Positions 12,314-22,384 of a stretch of 64,000 nt of DNA are shown here, piece after piece. Below the pieces are notes generated by a model, which did not search any database, was not told the origin of the DNA, and saw only the letters and a list, made by a program, of their open reading frames with translations. The position numbers were made by a program, and so were the translations under genes. Position 1 is the stretch's first letter. Each line of letters begins with the position of its first letter. The stretch comes from Balanoglossus misakiensis (taxonomy: Eukaryota > Hemichordata): contig CM082577.2 of assembly GCA_040954595.2 (NCBI GenBank), positions 13,454,001 to 13,518,000 of the forward strand, in the 5' to 3' direction.

Positions 12314-14164
12314 CATCCATCCATCCATCCATCCATCCATCCGGCAATGTGGCTGTCTGTATGTCTGTCTGCCTGTATGTGCCTATACTTTTATGAGAGC
12401 CTGCGTTCAACATACATTTAGACGAAAAGTCAATAGTGTAAGACAATTCCAACTGTTCACGCCAATTCACCCTGTTGCGATTACTGCGACATATAATATG
12501 ATCTATTTATTGATGATTTCAATAACCGCATATATGTTTCTTTATAATTATTCAGACGATATTTCTGACTCTACTCGGGGCCCCTCAACTCAAACACCAA
12601 CAACATCAGGTAATGCGGTTTTGTCAGTTAAAAATCATACTGATTGTTTATTACCCAATTACTATCGTCAACCCTTAACCAACACATATTTTGTAAAAAT
12701 AAATAAAGTTAATTACTTAATTTATTCAAAAAAATAATTAATAAGTAAACAGAAGGGCATAAACTGTGGCAACATCAGAAAGATTAAACAGTATATTACT
12801 TTATTAGCGTGCAAAAATACAAGATACTTGTAGTGATCTTGACTTAGTGTTCCATAATCTCGCATCATTCTCTATTTCATTTAAATTGCTTTGTCGTATT
12901 TGTTATAAGTGTATAACGATTGTAAATATTTGTTCATTCATAGCACCATCTGAAATGCACATTTGCCTTTAAGAGATGCATTATGTTTCTATTCGTAGAT
13001 TGTGTAAATACAACAGAGCCTGCGTGTCATTGTGGTAAGTATCTACAACATCTGAAGGAAACAGAGCGAAGTATTCATACTATTCCTGCTTCCAGGAGCG
13101 ATGCATGACTTCAGCAACGTCTCGTAAATCTGTAACAGCCTCCACGCTATGTAATTACGCGGATGATAACATAGTAGTCCCCATGTCAAATAGAGAATAG
13201 TTCAGTTTATTCTTTATGGAGCCACTTGTCGCCGGAAGCATTCCGGTTTGAACATAAGAACGGGTGTGTAGGCCCTAAAGAAAAGCATTTCTTTACTTGC
13301 AATCATTTAGGAAAACTATAACGTTTACATGCATCATTTGCAAATATAATCACAAATTAATACAGATCAGCGCAGATAACAGAGAAACCACATAAGTCCG
13401 TGAGAGAAAGATCTATAAACCAAGGTGTTCCGGAAATATTAATGATTTACTGCCATTATATGTGAATCTCTAGGTCAGAATAGAAAGTTGTCACACACTC
13501 ATGACAAATAACTGGAATGCAGTATGAATGTTACATTCATCTTGCGTTTGATTTTATTAAAAGTAATGCAAACGTATTGTTAATTTCAGAACGACCAGTC
13601 ACGTATCCGACAGCAGCTATTGTCATAATTGTCGTCCTTTCAATTATTATTATAGTACTATTGGCGGTACTATTCGGTCTTCTGTGCAAAAACAAAATCA
13701 AGCATTTGTGTTGTAAACCAACAGAACCATGTACGCCGTTTGAGTTGGTGAGTAAAGTAAACCACGAGGGACTGTGTGTAAACGATTGTTTTGCTTGGCC
13801 GCCTATTGCTTTACTCAAATATTTACTCTTAAAAAACATGTCACAGATAAAATTGTTTCAAGAGTTAAATCTATAGTCTTTTCCCTTAAATCAGATGTCT
13901 TGAAATGCAGATGAAGCATGTCTACAAAGGGACAATCAGTTTCTCTATATTCCCACAAGTCGACAGCATTTTAACTCTCATAGAGTTATGTTTATGAAAA
14001 ACGAAGTCGAGATGGCTAGGAACAATTTTTTTTCTGTGTCCAAATGGCGCATGACTTTTTACTGATTGCGTGGGTAACATGCGATTGGTATGTGTTCTTT
14101 TCCTTGATAGGAAACACTGCAGACTCCGGTGCACAACGCCAATCGCCAGAGACCAGACCACTGA
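3877..14164 (+). CDS. Receptor gene A: Ig-domain type I membrane receptor without kinase
   Basis: Twelve exons are proposed: 3877-3964, 4108-4257, 4461-4661, 9839-10162, 10337-10461, 10746-10899, 11485-11618, 11906-12068, 12556-12609, 12999-13034, 13590-13747, 14111-14164. All junction phases agree and sum to 546 codons plus stop. Order of the protein: signal peptide; two-exon N-terminal module; a 108-residue module on one exon; two Ig domains each split by a phase-0 intron; Thr/Ser/Pro-rich stalk; short Cys exon; one membrane helix; short basic and Cys-containing cytoplasmic tail. Exons 1-4 correspond to exons in receptor gene B, so the two are paralogs. No kinase motif was found downstream before 56 kb. 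A ligand-binding, co-receptor or decoy role is inference. The last exon is the least certain. Confidence 0.8.
4108..4257 (+). CDS. Gene A exon 2: N-terminal module, first half
   Basis: Acceptor CTTTCAG, donor CCAG|GTACTT, phases 1-1, 150 bp as in gene B. The core NDTVIVYLDEDVYAPEGT aligns with DNIVVPFNEDIIAPEHT of gene B. Potential N-glycosylation sites are NDT, NES and NLT. I do not recognise the fold. Confidence 0.8.
4461..4661 (+). CDS. Gene A exon 3: N-terminal module, second half
   Basis: Acceptor ATTACAG, donor AAAG|GTAAAT, phases 1-1. Carries SNCWPTSPKD, EINGCVCLELRLRDD and VFTWW, then a strand ending TTTVAVIKG. Gene B has VNCAPSV, EIDGFLALKVEQL, VFTWW and TMVTVLG at the same places. 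The final strand looks Ig-like, but the usual Ig signature is missing. Confidence 0.8.
5340..6010. other. Intron DNA with a long minus-strand open frame of doubtful meaning
   Basis: A 181-codon frame is open on the minus strand (5344-5889). It has no domain I recognise, no signal peptide and a basic, Cys/His-scattered composition. A box-B-like GATTCAAACCC at 5565 hints at a decayed tRNA-derived SINE. I do not call a gene. Confidence 0.3.
6145..6285. repeat. Short tandem repeat with CTGCCAATTGGCAG palindromes
   Basis: A unit of about 35 bp (CAGCCATCTTGTCTCTGGCC followed by TCTGCCAATTGGCAG) occurs twice with a third diverged copy; a related CTTGCCAATTGGCAGG lies at 5385. Each unit holds a near-perfect palindrome around CCAATTGG. 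Confidence 0.6.
7189..8459 (+). mobile_element. AGGTCCCATTGG-family element, nested in the Tigger copy
   Basis: Begins AGGTCCCATTGGTATA, forms a hairpin with TATACCATGGGACC at 7210-7223, and ends AATGGGACCACAGTGTCC then TTGACGC. The ends are partly inverted (GGTCCCATT and AATGGGACC) and ATTTTT borders both sides, as it does at the second copy (30754-31350). The interior has a TATG/GGAT microsatellite and a 239-bp tandem array. No protein is encoded. Confidence 0.65.
7735..8395. repeat. 239-bp tandem repeat, nearly three copies
   Basis: CACCTG(T)GACACCTGC followed by CATTAATTATGTGCATACC recurs at about 7743, 7981 and 8220. The second and third copies are almost identical; the first is diverged. 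The unit is related to the internal part of the GCTGCAAGCAGC family in reverse orientation. Confidence 0.8.
8636..8944 (+). pseudogene. Tigger/pogo transposase fragment, CENP-B-type N-terminal domain
   Basis: From the ATG at 8636 the peptide MSAPPAKRRRRELTLSDKIK followed by LIKEAESSSLTMKKLGEKYN and IGKSTVSDI is the helix-turn-helix of CENP-B/Tigger transposases. After about 50 residues the frame runs into the element's 3' terminal repeat and flank, so the second DNA-binding region and the DDE catalytic domain are gone. This is a dead transposase and not a host gene. Confidence 0.85.
9839..10162 (+). CDS. Gene A exon 4: ectodomain module shared with gene B
   Basis: Acceptor ATCTGTAG, donor CAAAG|GTAGTG, phases 1-1, 324 bp. 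Contains KDRTVAVVVKLADHPYIDLA, NHYDMYN, then VIIFENVTCGMSDNYTF. Gene B carries GRTMSVVFNLL, NHNDKYN and ITTFENIDVDMAHQYKF in the same order. No Cys pair typical of Ig is present. It looks like a beta-rich domain of unknown type. Confidence 0.8.
10337..10461 (+). CDS. Gene A exon 5: Ig domain 1, first half
   Basis: Acceptor TTTACAG, donor ACAG|GTACTT, phase 1 in and 0 out. VAVLSCNVSDYFPPQWFFKG gives the B-strand Cys and C-strand Trp of an Ig fold. Confidence 0.85.
10746..10899 (+). CDS. Gene A exon 6: Ig domain 1, second half
   Basis: Acceptor TTTCATAG, donor CCAG|GTAAGC, phase 0 in and 1 out. ESRLTVSNFSTMNAGQYSCV is the E-F region with the second Ig cysteine, followed by the G strand SSTISVAVPG. 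Confidence 0.88.
10958..11228. mobile_element. MITE in an Ig intron
   Basis: TGTGCTGTTCCGATTAC near 10960 is inverted as GTAATCGGAACAGCACA near 11211-11227. The roughly 270-bp interior has no coding potential. CATTTTTTT follows the repeat on both sides. Confidence 0.7.
11485..11618 (+). CDS. Gene A exon 7: Ig domain 2, first half
   Basis: Acceptor TTGTCCCAG, donor GAAA|GTAAGT, phase 1 in and 0 out. GDTAMLVCQVTGTVASIEWE supplies the B-strand Cys and C-strand Trp. Confidence 0.86.
11906..12068 (+). CDS. Gene A exon 8: Ig domain 2, second half
   Basis: Acceptor CCTTATAG, donor GATG|GTGAGT, phase 0 in and 1 out. NLTIQNITQRDIGKYSCRYQ is the E-F region with the second cysteine; VSNVHVRVDG is the G strand. 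Confidence 0.88.
12102..12345. repeat. Compound microsatellite
   Basis: Runs in order: (ATGT)n, (GT)n with a GC-rich interruption, (CTAC)n, (CTAT)n, (CATC)n. It lies just after exon 8 of gene A. The open frames through it are repeat translations. Confidence 0.95.
12556..12609 (+). CDS. Gene A exon 9: Ser/Thr/Pro stalk
   Basis: Acceptor TTATTCAG, donor TCAG|GTAATG, phases 1-1. Encodes DDISDSTRGPSTQTPTTS, a likely O-glycosylated linker. Gene B has comparable short phase 1-1 linker exons. Confidence 0.72.
12999..13034 (+). CDS. Gene A exon 10: short Cys-containing stalk exon
   Basis: Acceptor ATTCGTAG, donor TGTG|GTAAGT, phases 1-1, 36 bp. Encodes DCVNTTEPACHC. Symmetric phase means it could be skipped without harm to the frame. 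Confidence 0.6.
13590..13747 (+). CDS. Gene A exon 11: transmembrane helix
   Basis: Acceptor TAATTTCAG, donor GTTG|GTGAGT, phase 1 in and 0 out. AAIVIIVVLSIIIIVLLAVL spans the membrane, followed by the stop-transfer CKNKIKHLCCK. The 1-0 phase is the same as in the transmembrane exon of gene B. If the donor were not used, translation would end after 43 further codons at 13876. Confidence 0.85.
14111..14164 (+). CDS. Gene A exon 12: proposed short terminal exon
   Basis: A pyrimidine-rich acceptor (TTTTCCTTGATAG) opens a phase-0 frame of 17 residues, ETLQTPVHNANRQRPDH, then TGA. Phase fits exon 11. No tyrosine or kinase motif is present. The exon is short, so it could be fortuitous. Confidence 0.45.
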   Translation, partial: ETLQTPVHNANRQRPDH

Positions 14165-17100
14165 CAATACAATGAATATCAGAAGCACGGGCAGTTGACA
14201 GAAATGGGACATTTACAGCAACACGCATCTTGATAAAGAATACTTTGGAATACGATATTCCTTTACCTTGCATATAGAAAAGCTATCATTAGGATTTTAA
14301 ACTCACTCTGAAATTATTTTTTACGTTTAAAAAGTAAGTTATGACATTCACTTTGGGTATATAACCTTTGAATATGAAATTTGCAGTCGTGAAACTTGTA
14401 GTCGTGTAACTAGACTTGCTCTAAGTCTATGGGCTTCATTCTGTGTAGGGCACGCGTACGACGCTACCCGAAACCACAAGCTAAGTCCCAAATTCGAAAC
14501 TCACCTCACTACCAAAAACACGCTCAAGGCAATCATGCACACAAAAATTATTGCAATTATTTATTCAGACAAAAAACACCGAAAACACAAAAGTATTGAG
14601 ATTTAAAAATCACCAAGCGGGCTACTCTATCGTGTAACCTAATTTACTAAAAGTTTGCGCAGGTAAGCACGAGGTCCACTACCTGTTCAGACGCCGATGC
14701 ATGTTTTGAGTCGATTGTGTTAACAGATGACTCGTAATTTAAACTCTTTTCACGCTAGCTCGTGCTATGCGGAGTAATTTGTTCAGAGTAAAAGAGAGAG
14801 GGAAAAAAGATGGAGTGAAAACTCGAGAAAGTTCATCACCATGACTTTGTTTGAGCAAAAGATGGATCGCCGCTCAACAAAAACGTTGTGAACCATATTC
14901 CAGAAATGACATCCTGTTAGAGACATTTCAGCGATCTTGCGGACTGAGTTTCGTGAGGATTTAGAGCTGACTTTTGGTATTACATCGAACTAACACTGAG
15001 GTAGGAAATATCATGTGGCCGACCGACCGAGCTACTGTACTGTTAGTGTATGCCATAAGCAGCGACTCCAGCTGTGATCATTTAAATTTATCGACGGGAC
15101 TATTGTCGACAGCCCGTCGCTGGATGCAGAGACATTGTCGATCTTTTACGGTGAGACTTGTTCGTGTGTAGGCGATCCATGCTCATAATAGAGTCACAGT
15201 GAGGGAATTCTCGTAGTTTGAACTTTGGCTTCATGTTATAAACTTTTGACAGTCACTGAGACAGAACGTTACGAATGTCAGTTTATATAGCCATTCGTGT
15301 TAGAGTTATTGAGTGATGCAACAGTTCAGGACACTCGCCGAGTGCTGAGACAGTTTAGTATTTCCAGCATATAGAACACATTGATTCTGAAGAGGAATTA
15401 TTCAGTGAGAAGCCATAGACTGCTGTGTGTTGGCCATACAGAATTGCCTTTGTGTTATGCGGACTCATTGACACCGGAATCTTGCACCAAGGTTTGCTGT
15501 GTGCCTGATGTGAATGCTGCTACGTGTGGAAACCTGACTGAAGTACAACTGCGTTTGTTGGACTGTGTACCAGTGGATCAGTTACAGCCGTTGACTTCGT
15601 GGACAGTTCACAACTTGCTACACTGGGAACATTTGTATCTTTTTCAATACAAATAAGTGTTGATTTTCAGAGTTTGTAAAGTTCATGAGCGCACTTTATT
15701 GTTGGTAGATTTATGACAATATACCAAAGTGTTCAACATTACATCATGTGCGTGTCGTGTGTGATTTCCATTTAAGTACCTCTTTTGTCCTCACATTGCA
15801 GTGCAAACTATGTCAATCAAATTCAACGACCCTACCCCCTGTAGATTTTTGCTGGGTAATCGCTTACAGTGATCATTACCGTGAAGTGAGTCCTACATTG
15901 ACAAGACGAAACAAAGCAATTTATACCAATCAAATTTTACACATGCCTTACGTTTCTATAAAGTATTACATAAAACTTGACACTACCCACAAGTATATGT
16001 TTTTCTTATAATTTTCGCTTGAAACTCTCATCTATCCCCCGAAACGAAATTTTCGTCAAAAACCAAATGGAAAATGTTTGACTGAAAGTAGAAATGTAAG
16101 ATAACACAAGATAGGAAACGTTGAGTGGTAGTGGTAGTATGTAGCGAACGGTATGGATCCATCCAAATTTATTAATATTTTATGAGTCATTTTAAATAAC
16201 TAGTCTTTTCTACGTATTTTTTTGTATTTAAATAACGGTTAACACTGCCAACATCAAAATTCAATACATTTATTTTTTATCGGGTGTTGACAGCATCATT
16301 TGAATACAATGGTCATCCTTTCTAGTCAAGGAGCAGGTGGTTATAGTAGGCGTGGTGTGGGGGCTTTTAAATGATGACCGCAATTTCAAGAGACTGACGT
16401 CACCCTATTGAAATTGGCAGAATGATTTCACGATTGAAAAGTAATGAAATACACGGTTAAAAGACAACTGTACACAAAAGGCAAACCGCGCTATGCATCT
16501 ATAACTGTTCAAACAATCACAGTATTGTGAATGGCAATGTGCCAGGCCAAAGTACCACATATTTAAGAGGGGAGGAACTAGTTTACGATATTAAAGGAAG
16601 ACGTGATGAGGTATTTCATTGATTCAACTACCTCCTGGGGGCGCTGTCATTGCAAGGCAGTAGAGATGTTCACAAAATACTAGTACCGGTACTATTGAAC
16701 TGTGCGTATTGCCAATATGCGATGAACATGTGACTGAAGGAAACCAGTTCTTCTGACAGCCCGTTGACAAGTTCTCGAATGGTACCAGTCATTTGCACAA
16801 GGCACTTTTTTCTTCTTACTCTCTGGTCCCTCACATACACTAACACTCTCCCATTTCAGCCAACAGGTTTGTTTCTCTATACATGATAATGGCTCTAGTT
16901 TGTCTTTCACACGCTGGACTCCACACTTCTGTCATGCTCTGTTGATACAGCCAAGATTATGGTGTCTGCTGTCAGCTTCTTTTGCACAAAGACTCATCTC
17001 AACTGCATCATACTTATTGTTGATTCTCATTTTTGACAAGTTAAATCCGGTAGCCAATTTAGTGACTTCAACTCAATGTTCACACAATATTCACATAAAC

Positions 17101-17500
17101 ATTGGTTAAGTTTTTGGCGTTGTTGAACCCTGACATTTTTTTACCTCAATTCACAGAACTTGGAAAGCCCAACTTGATTTTCTGGATTTTCCTGGACCAC
17201 TGCTTGTGAACATTTTTCAGTAATTTATTCAGAATATGAGTCTGAAGCGATGTCCTCTTACTGACAGTGTTTTTTTCCTGGTAACTGAACAGACACATCT
17301 GTGCGAATATAGAAATCATGTATTGATTTTTTAGCAGTGCATGGCACACTATCAGATCTTTGCCTTTTCTCCAAAGTATTGATGGATGAGGCTTTAACCC
17401 TTTGACCCCCATTTCAGAAAAATAAGGCCTGCCTATTGTCCCTACACTGAATCCCCATAGCGGAATTAAACGGCCGAGCGCCACCATGAGTCCAAATCCC
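14165..17500. other. Gene-free stretch
   Basis: AT-rich DNA without recognised exons. A 91-codon frame at 15381-15656 is rich in Cys and Leu but has no splice context or family I recognise. No kinase exon for gene A is present here. Confidence 0.4.
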
Positions 17501-17572
17501 AATGCGGAATTAAACGGCCCTTCTGTTTCCGTCAATCAAAACATTAATTAGTCGTTTCCTGAAAGCTATTGG

Positions 17573-17983
17573 ATGTTTCACTTTTCAAGGTGGGAAACTT
17601 TAGTTTCTAAGCAACAGAACTGTAGTGACCGGACCATATTTGGACAGAATGATTTATGGCGGGAAAGGTTTTTCGCGGGCGATAAATCGACTTTCGATGA
17701 TGAATTTTCCGGTCCGACTTACAACTTAGACTTTTCGAAGCAGCCGATTGACTTTTTTGAACTTTTTCTTACTGAAGATTTTGTTGAACTGTTAGTGCGG
17801 GAAACAAATGCTTACGCGGAATTCAAGCAGGAACAAGCCGGTCGCCGTGACTCAGATAGGTTTCTTCAATCAGGGACCCTTCAAAAGGATTCATATACAT
17901 GTATGGAGTTGAACTGGTCAAAATCTCGTGGTACACCATGGCTGGGGGTGTTTTATTGCTATTATATTATGCCAGTATATTGA
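17573..17983 (+). pseudogene. piggyBac transposase-derived fragment
   Basis: The frame contains KSTFDDEFSGPTYNLDF, then QPIDFFELFLTEDFVELLVR followed by ETNAYAEF. The 'FFELF...(L/I)V.ETN.YAE' pattern is the N-terminal part of the DDE_Tnp_1_7 domain of piggyBac and PGBD proteins. The frame stops after 136 codons, long before the catalytic aspartates. I saw no TTAA-flanked termini, so only a fragment is supported. Confidence 0.75.
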
Positions 17984-17999
17984 AACTTTGCATAAAACA

Positions 18000-19460
18000 T
18001 TTTTAAAAGGCATTTTCTTTGACTATGATATATGACTGTGGTATATGAGTAATATATCACGGTCACGTGTCGTGTCTCGACCAATAAAATAGCGTGATTT
18101 ACACCATCAATATACTAGTATAATATAATTTAAAATAGTCACTGCTCTCTGGTCCATCATTTTCGGTAAAAGTGACCTGATTTCACATCAATAGTTTACC
18201 ACCCGTCATTTCAAGCTAATTTCATGTAGTACAAATCTCCCATACAACATAATGACATTTCTAGAACCTTTTTTGCTGGTTGCGCCCACACTAGTGGTTC
18301 TAAAAAGAAACTTCCATAACAACCTGTACACTTGACGCGTTCAAGTCAAGGCAGACCTAACCCATTCAAAATATTATGCAAATTAGGAAAAGACGCATGT
18401 GCATTCTTTGCATCCCCAGAAACACACACAGGAAATCAAGCGAGTGCAGCCACTAGCTGGAAGAGCTGAATTCAATGCATTGCCTTGCGATGTTCATGAT
18501 ACAGGGGGTGATGATCAATGAACAGAACAGCGGTGCGTTGTAGTGTACTGATCATTATCGTGGCCCCTACACGTCAATTTTAATTTATTATTTTGAAAGT
18601 TAAACTTTAATTTTTGATAGACAATATCTTTTCCCAAAAAGTAAACTTTAATTTTGGACAAAACTTTTGATTTTGACAGTAAAACTTTAATTTTACTTAT
18701 CACAATTTTTTTAGAGAACAAATTTTTATTTTTGGAAAGCAAATTTTATTTTTTCCAAGAATAATATTTCAATAAAGATTTATTTTGTCCAAAATAAACA
18801 GTAACAACTTATTCATAAACTTATTCATACTAAGTGGATTTTTTTTTCAAAAAGAAATGTTTTAATTTTTAAAGAAAAAGTTTATTTTGTAAAATAACAA
18901 ATTATTTTTCCCAGGTGAAAATGTTTATTTTACGGAGTTAAATTTTAATTTACATTTGAATAACCTTTAAACACTCGAGATAAAATATTTTGTCATGCAT
19001 GTAAAAGAAATTCGCGCGCCGAAACCTGAATTGCGCCCTCATAACAAAGGTAGCATTAGAAAGAAAGCCCCATAAGTTGTGTTACTAGAAATCAGATTAA
19101 ATTTACCCCTGTAAAATAAAATTTTCACCCGGGAAAAATAATTTGTTACTTTAGAAAATATTTTTTTAAGCAATAAAAACATTTTGTTTTAAAAAGTTAA
19201 ATAATTCCATCGAGTACAGTTAGGTCTTGGAACACTGGCCATGCATTTCAATTCAAGGACAAAATGAATGCGCAAGATTTCGTTTTATCGAGAGTAATGT
19301 GCAGTGATTAAATTTGCTAGGGCTCTCTTAGCAGATTTGGAGTTTGTCATTTTTGGTAGAAACTTTTCAAAATGTGAAATCTTTTGTCATCTAACCAAGT
19401 TATTTGTATTTTTCTTATATAAGACAGAGTTATTTCTACATCATAGATGCAAGCTTAATT
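18000..19460. other. AT-rich gene-free stretch
   Basis: Long T-rich and A-rich runs with imperfect repeats of TTTAATTTT near 18580-18960. No coding signal. Confidence 0.45.
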
Positions 19461-19464
19461 TATA

Positions 19465-19577
19465 ACATGAATTTGAATAAAATATCTTTTCAAATATCAC
19501 TACATGAATTTGAATAAAATATTTTTTTAAATATCACCACATGAATTTGAATAAAATATTGTTTTTAATATCACCAG
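19465..19577. repeat. 37-bp tandem repeat, three copies
   Basis: ACATGAATTTGAATAAAATA begins at 19465, 19502 and 19539, each followed by a T-rich run and ATATCAC. Confidence 0.85.
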
Positions 19578-20169
19578 ATGGAAATCTTTGGAAGTTTGCA
19601 CTTAGAGGGACTGCATGGCAGTTTTCTCCTGTTCATATTACGAAGAATTTGGCGTCACGTGTAGGTTTCAGGAGTGTTCGAGTTTTGCTCTTCCCAGCCT
19701 CGTGCCCATAATCCTCTGATACTTACACTTACGTCAGTTCAATAGCCGCTGACCCACTAGATTCCCCTTATGAATTGCCCACATTATTTTTTGGTGTAGT
19801 TTTGATAGTTGGTGCACGGAAACTTTCGATCGATTCACGAAATTCAAAATATGTTACATCACAAACCTCATAAAATGGAGGCTAGAGTAGCCTGTTTGTT
19901 TTCAGGTAATTTTACAATTACCTCAGGGAGGGAGGGGCGGGGGGTTAAGAAAACATACAGATTGAAAATACAAAACGTTCTCTCAGTCATGATTCTAGAC
20001 TGTTTCCATGTCATATGACATCTACAAAAATGTGATATTACCTTGAAAAGAGTCACGATTTCCAAAACTGGTTTGCGAATGTACTTAACATTGGAGCAAT
20101 GCATGAGTACATTCGTAAAAAGATATTGTTCCACTATTTACTGACATCATAGTGGCTGCCAGTTATTCT

Positions 20170-20360
20170 ATTTCTTGCGCAAGAGATAGTATCTTGTGCC
20201 ATGGAGATGTTTTCTCGTGTGCACAAGAAACTTGCTATCTCGTGCCGACGTGAAAATATCTCGTGCGCACGAGAAAAAATACGAGCGCACTCGTGTGCAC
20301 GAGAAAATATCACATGAACACGTAGGTCGTGCGCACGAGATAAAAAAAATCTCCACCTAA
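20170..20360. repeat. Cluster of CTCGTGCGCACGAG palindromes, MITE-like
   Basis: At least eight variants of TCTCGTG(C/T)GCACGAGA are packed in 190 bp, each self-complementary, ending with ATAAAAAAAATCTCCACC. Any transcript would fold strongly. The minus-strand ORF across it is a repeat translation. Confidence 0.75.
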
Positions 20361-20479
20361 ACCGTGCCCTGGGGGCTTTATAGGACATGATAGCGTGACG
20401 TCGCATTGTAATTAACGGACGATCTTGTCTGTGTTGGAAATCGGACTTCCGCTTCCTTCGAACAACAACAACAGAGACT

Positions 20480-21300
20480 GACGTCGCAACAATGACAGAA
20501 AAAGTGAAGCAAATGGCCGACAAAACGGAGAGTATCGATCGGAAAACGGGCAGGATCCTCGGCGCAGACGTCTGGTAATAATACCACCACATCAAATAGA
20601 ACGACGAGTAGTGCAGGACAAACCGCCACCAGTGACTATGACAACAAGTCTGAAGGCGATGCTGGCGAACCCTTGCACAATACAACTAGTCCTACAGAGA
20701 AATGCAGCCCAGCGCCACTCAAGATTTTCCATTCCCGGTCTGGCAGCAGCAAAAATATGTTGTTGTTTTTTCTCCTAGAAGCGACCTCAGTCTGAGCTGC
20801 ATGAGAATAAACTGTAGGTTGGGAATACTTCGAATTTAGCGAGCTCAACAAAAAGACACGCAGTCGCTGCGGTCAACACGTAGCTATTAGTTTCGGTTTT
20901 ATGTTCGCTACAGCTCGGAAACCAAAATGTGGTACAACTTCATGATCAAGCTACATAAACTGGAAATCATAGTACGTGCAGAGCAGACCATAGTGACGAA
21001 AGCAGGTATTCTAGGTCGTAAGATAAAATCACGGCGCTAGAAAAACGGTCATCAAAAGTTGCACGTGTTCCCCGGCCACAAACAATGTAATTGTTGGCGC
21101 ACAGAAAGTCCAGTCGATAAACGTTTACGCTATAGAAACTCACTCTCTCAACAAGAACGAAAGTCTGACACCCTCGTCAATGACAAAACGCAAACCGAGC
21201 TGGGTATGATCCCGTCACATGAATCGTCCTCAAGTCAAACATGCGGCCAATCCCCACTCTGTGTTTTATTATTTTCCACATACGATGGTTCTAAATAAAA
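20480..21300 (+). other. Possible decayed transposon ORF, unclassified
   Basis: The plus strand shows discontinuous frames with protein-like composition: MTEKVKQMADKTESIDRKTG ending at a stop near 20579, a Thr/Ser-rich frame to about 20795, then pieces with KITALEKR near 21028-21050. This could be the coiled-coil ORF1 of a retroelement, but no diagnostic domain is visible. Confidence 0.3.
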
Positions 21301-21505
21301 ATGTACTTATTTGAAATGCTTACCACAGTAAGATCATTGAAAGTTTTCAAACGTTGGTGACAAATGTATAACTGATTTTTTACAAATGAATAATCGCGCA
21401 CTTGCATGTTATTTTCTCTATACCAGACACCGCGCGCGCGCCGTTGGCAAAAAAAACGCGGAAAGTATTGGGCATGCGCAGTCGATACTTCACATTGTGA
21501 ACAAG

Positions 21506-21616
21506 ATGGCGTCGCTGTCTATGCTTCTGGACCGCTGTCGCCCAACTATGTCGGCAAAGAAGAGACGAATTAAACCATGCAACACCATATCGGAAGATGG
21601 AATGGTCGCGAGATGA
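21506..21616 (+). CDS. Small ORF in a GC-richer island
   Basis: A GCGCGC-rich stretch (21428-21475) precedes AACAAGATGGCGTCG, a YY1-like start context. The ORF encodes 36 residues, including SAKKRRIKPCNTISEDGMVA, then TGA. It could be the 5' exon of the hAT-like element to the right or a decayed promoter. No family was recognised. Confidence 0.25.
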   Translation: MASLSMLLDRCRPTMSAKKRRIKPCNTISEDGMVAR

Positions 21617-22384
21617 AACCGCGCTATCCAACGATTAGGCAGCCATGTTGACTGATTGGTAAGTCGCCGAAGTAATTATTTGCCATTGATTTGTTTACCA
21701 GAAACGGTTTGCCTTTGGAACACATTTGACCTCACCGAAATTCAGAGGTTTTTCCCAAGAACTAATTACGTTCGTTTTCACCTTTCTGTCCCGAAGTTGC
21801 AAACGTGTTGTCTCTGAGAAAATAAAGGTGATTTGTACCCGCGATAATCATAGTTCGGATTTCAACCCACAACATCAACGCCAGCCATTCACCAACATGT
21901 GGCAGATAATGTTTATCAGTCATTTCTTCTCAGTCTGAATTTACAAAAGACTAACTGTATTGTATGCACATGGCAATTTTAATATGTAACACGTTTGACC
22001 TGAGTGCGAGGATGGATAGAAGGGACACAAGCTTTTGTAGCCGCTTATATTTTGACACTGTTTATATCAATGTTGAGCTGGCATATTTGTTCCCTTATGA
22101 TGTAGTGTACCTGTTGCATTGAAATGAAGCTGTAATATTACAGTGCAATCTAGTCCTTTGGGTTAATAGGAAAACGAGGTCAATAAATGACAGGTTCATT
22201 TAAATACAGGATATATTTCTCACAAGCACTTATGCATATGTATGAGATACTTATTTATTTTTAATGTATTTATTTATTTTTTATTTATTTTGTACGTTCA
22301 GGTAATCATATGGATTTGTATGGAATCACATACACATTAATTGAAGACTATCATATCACAGAAGTCGAGCCTCCACATGTGTAA

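Noticed and set aside
12103-12421. ORFs of the MYVCMYVC type
   Set aside because: Translation of a compound microsatellite.
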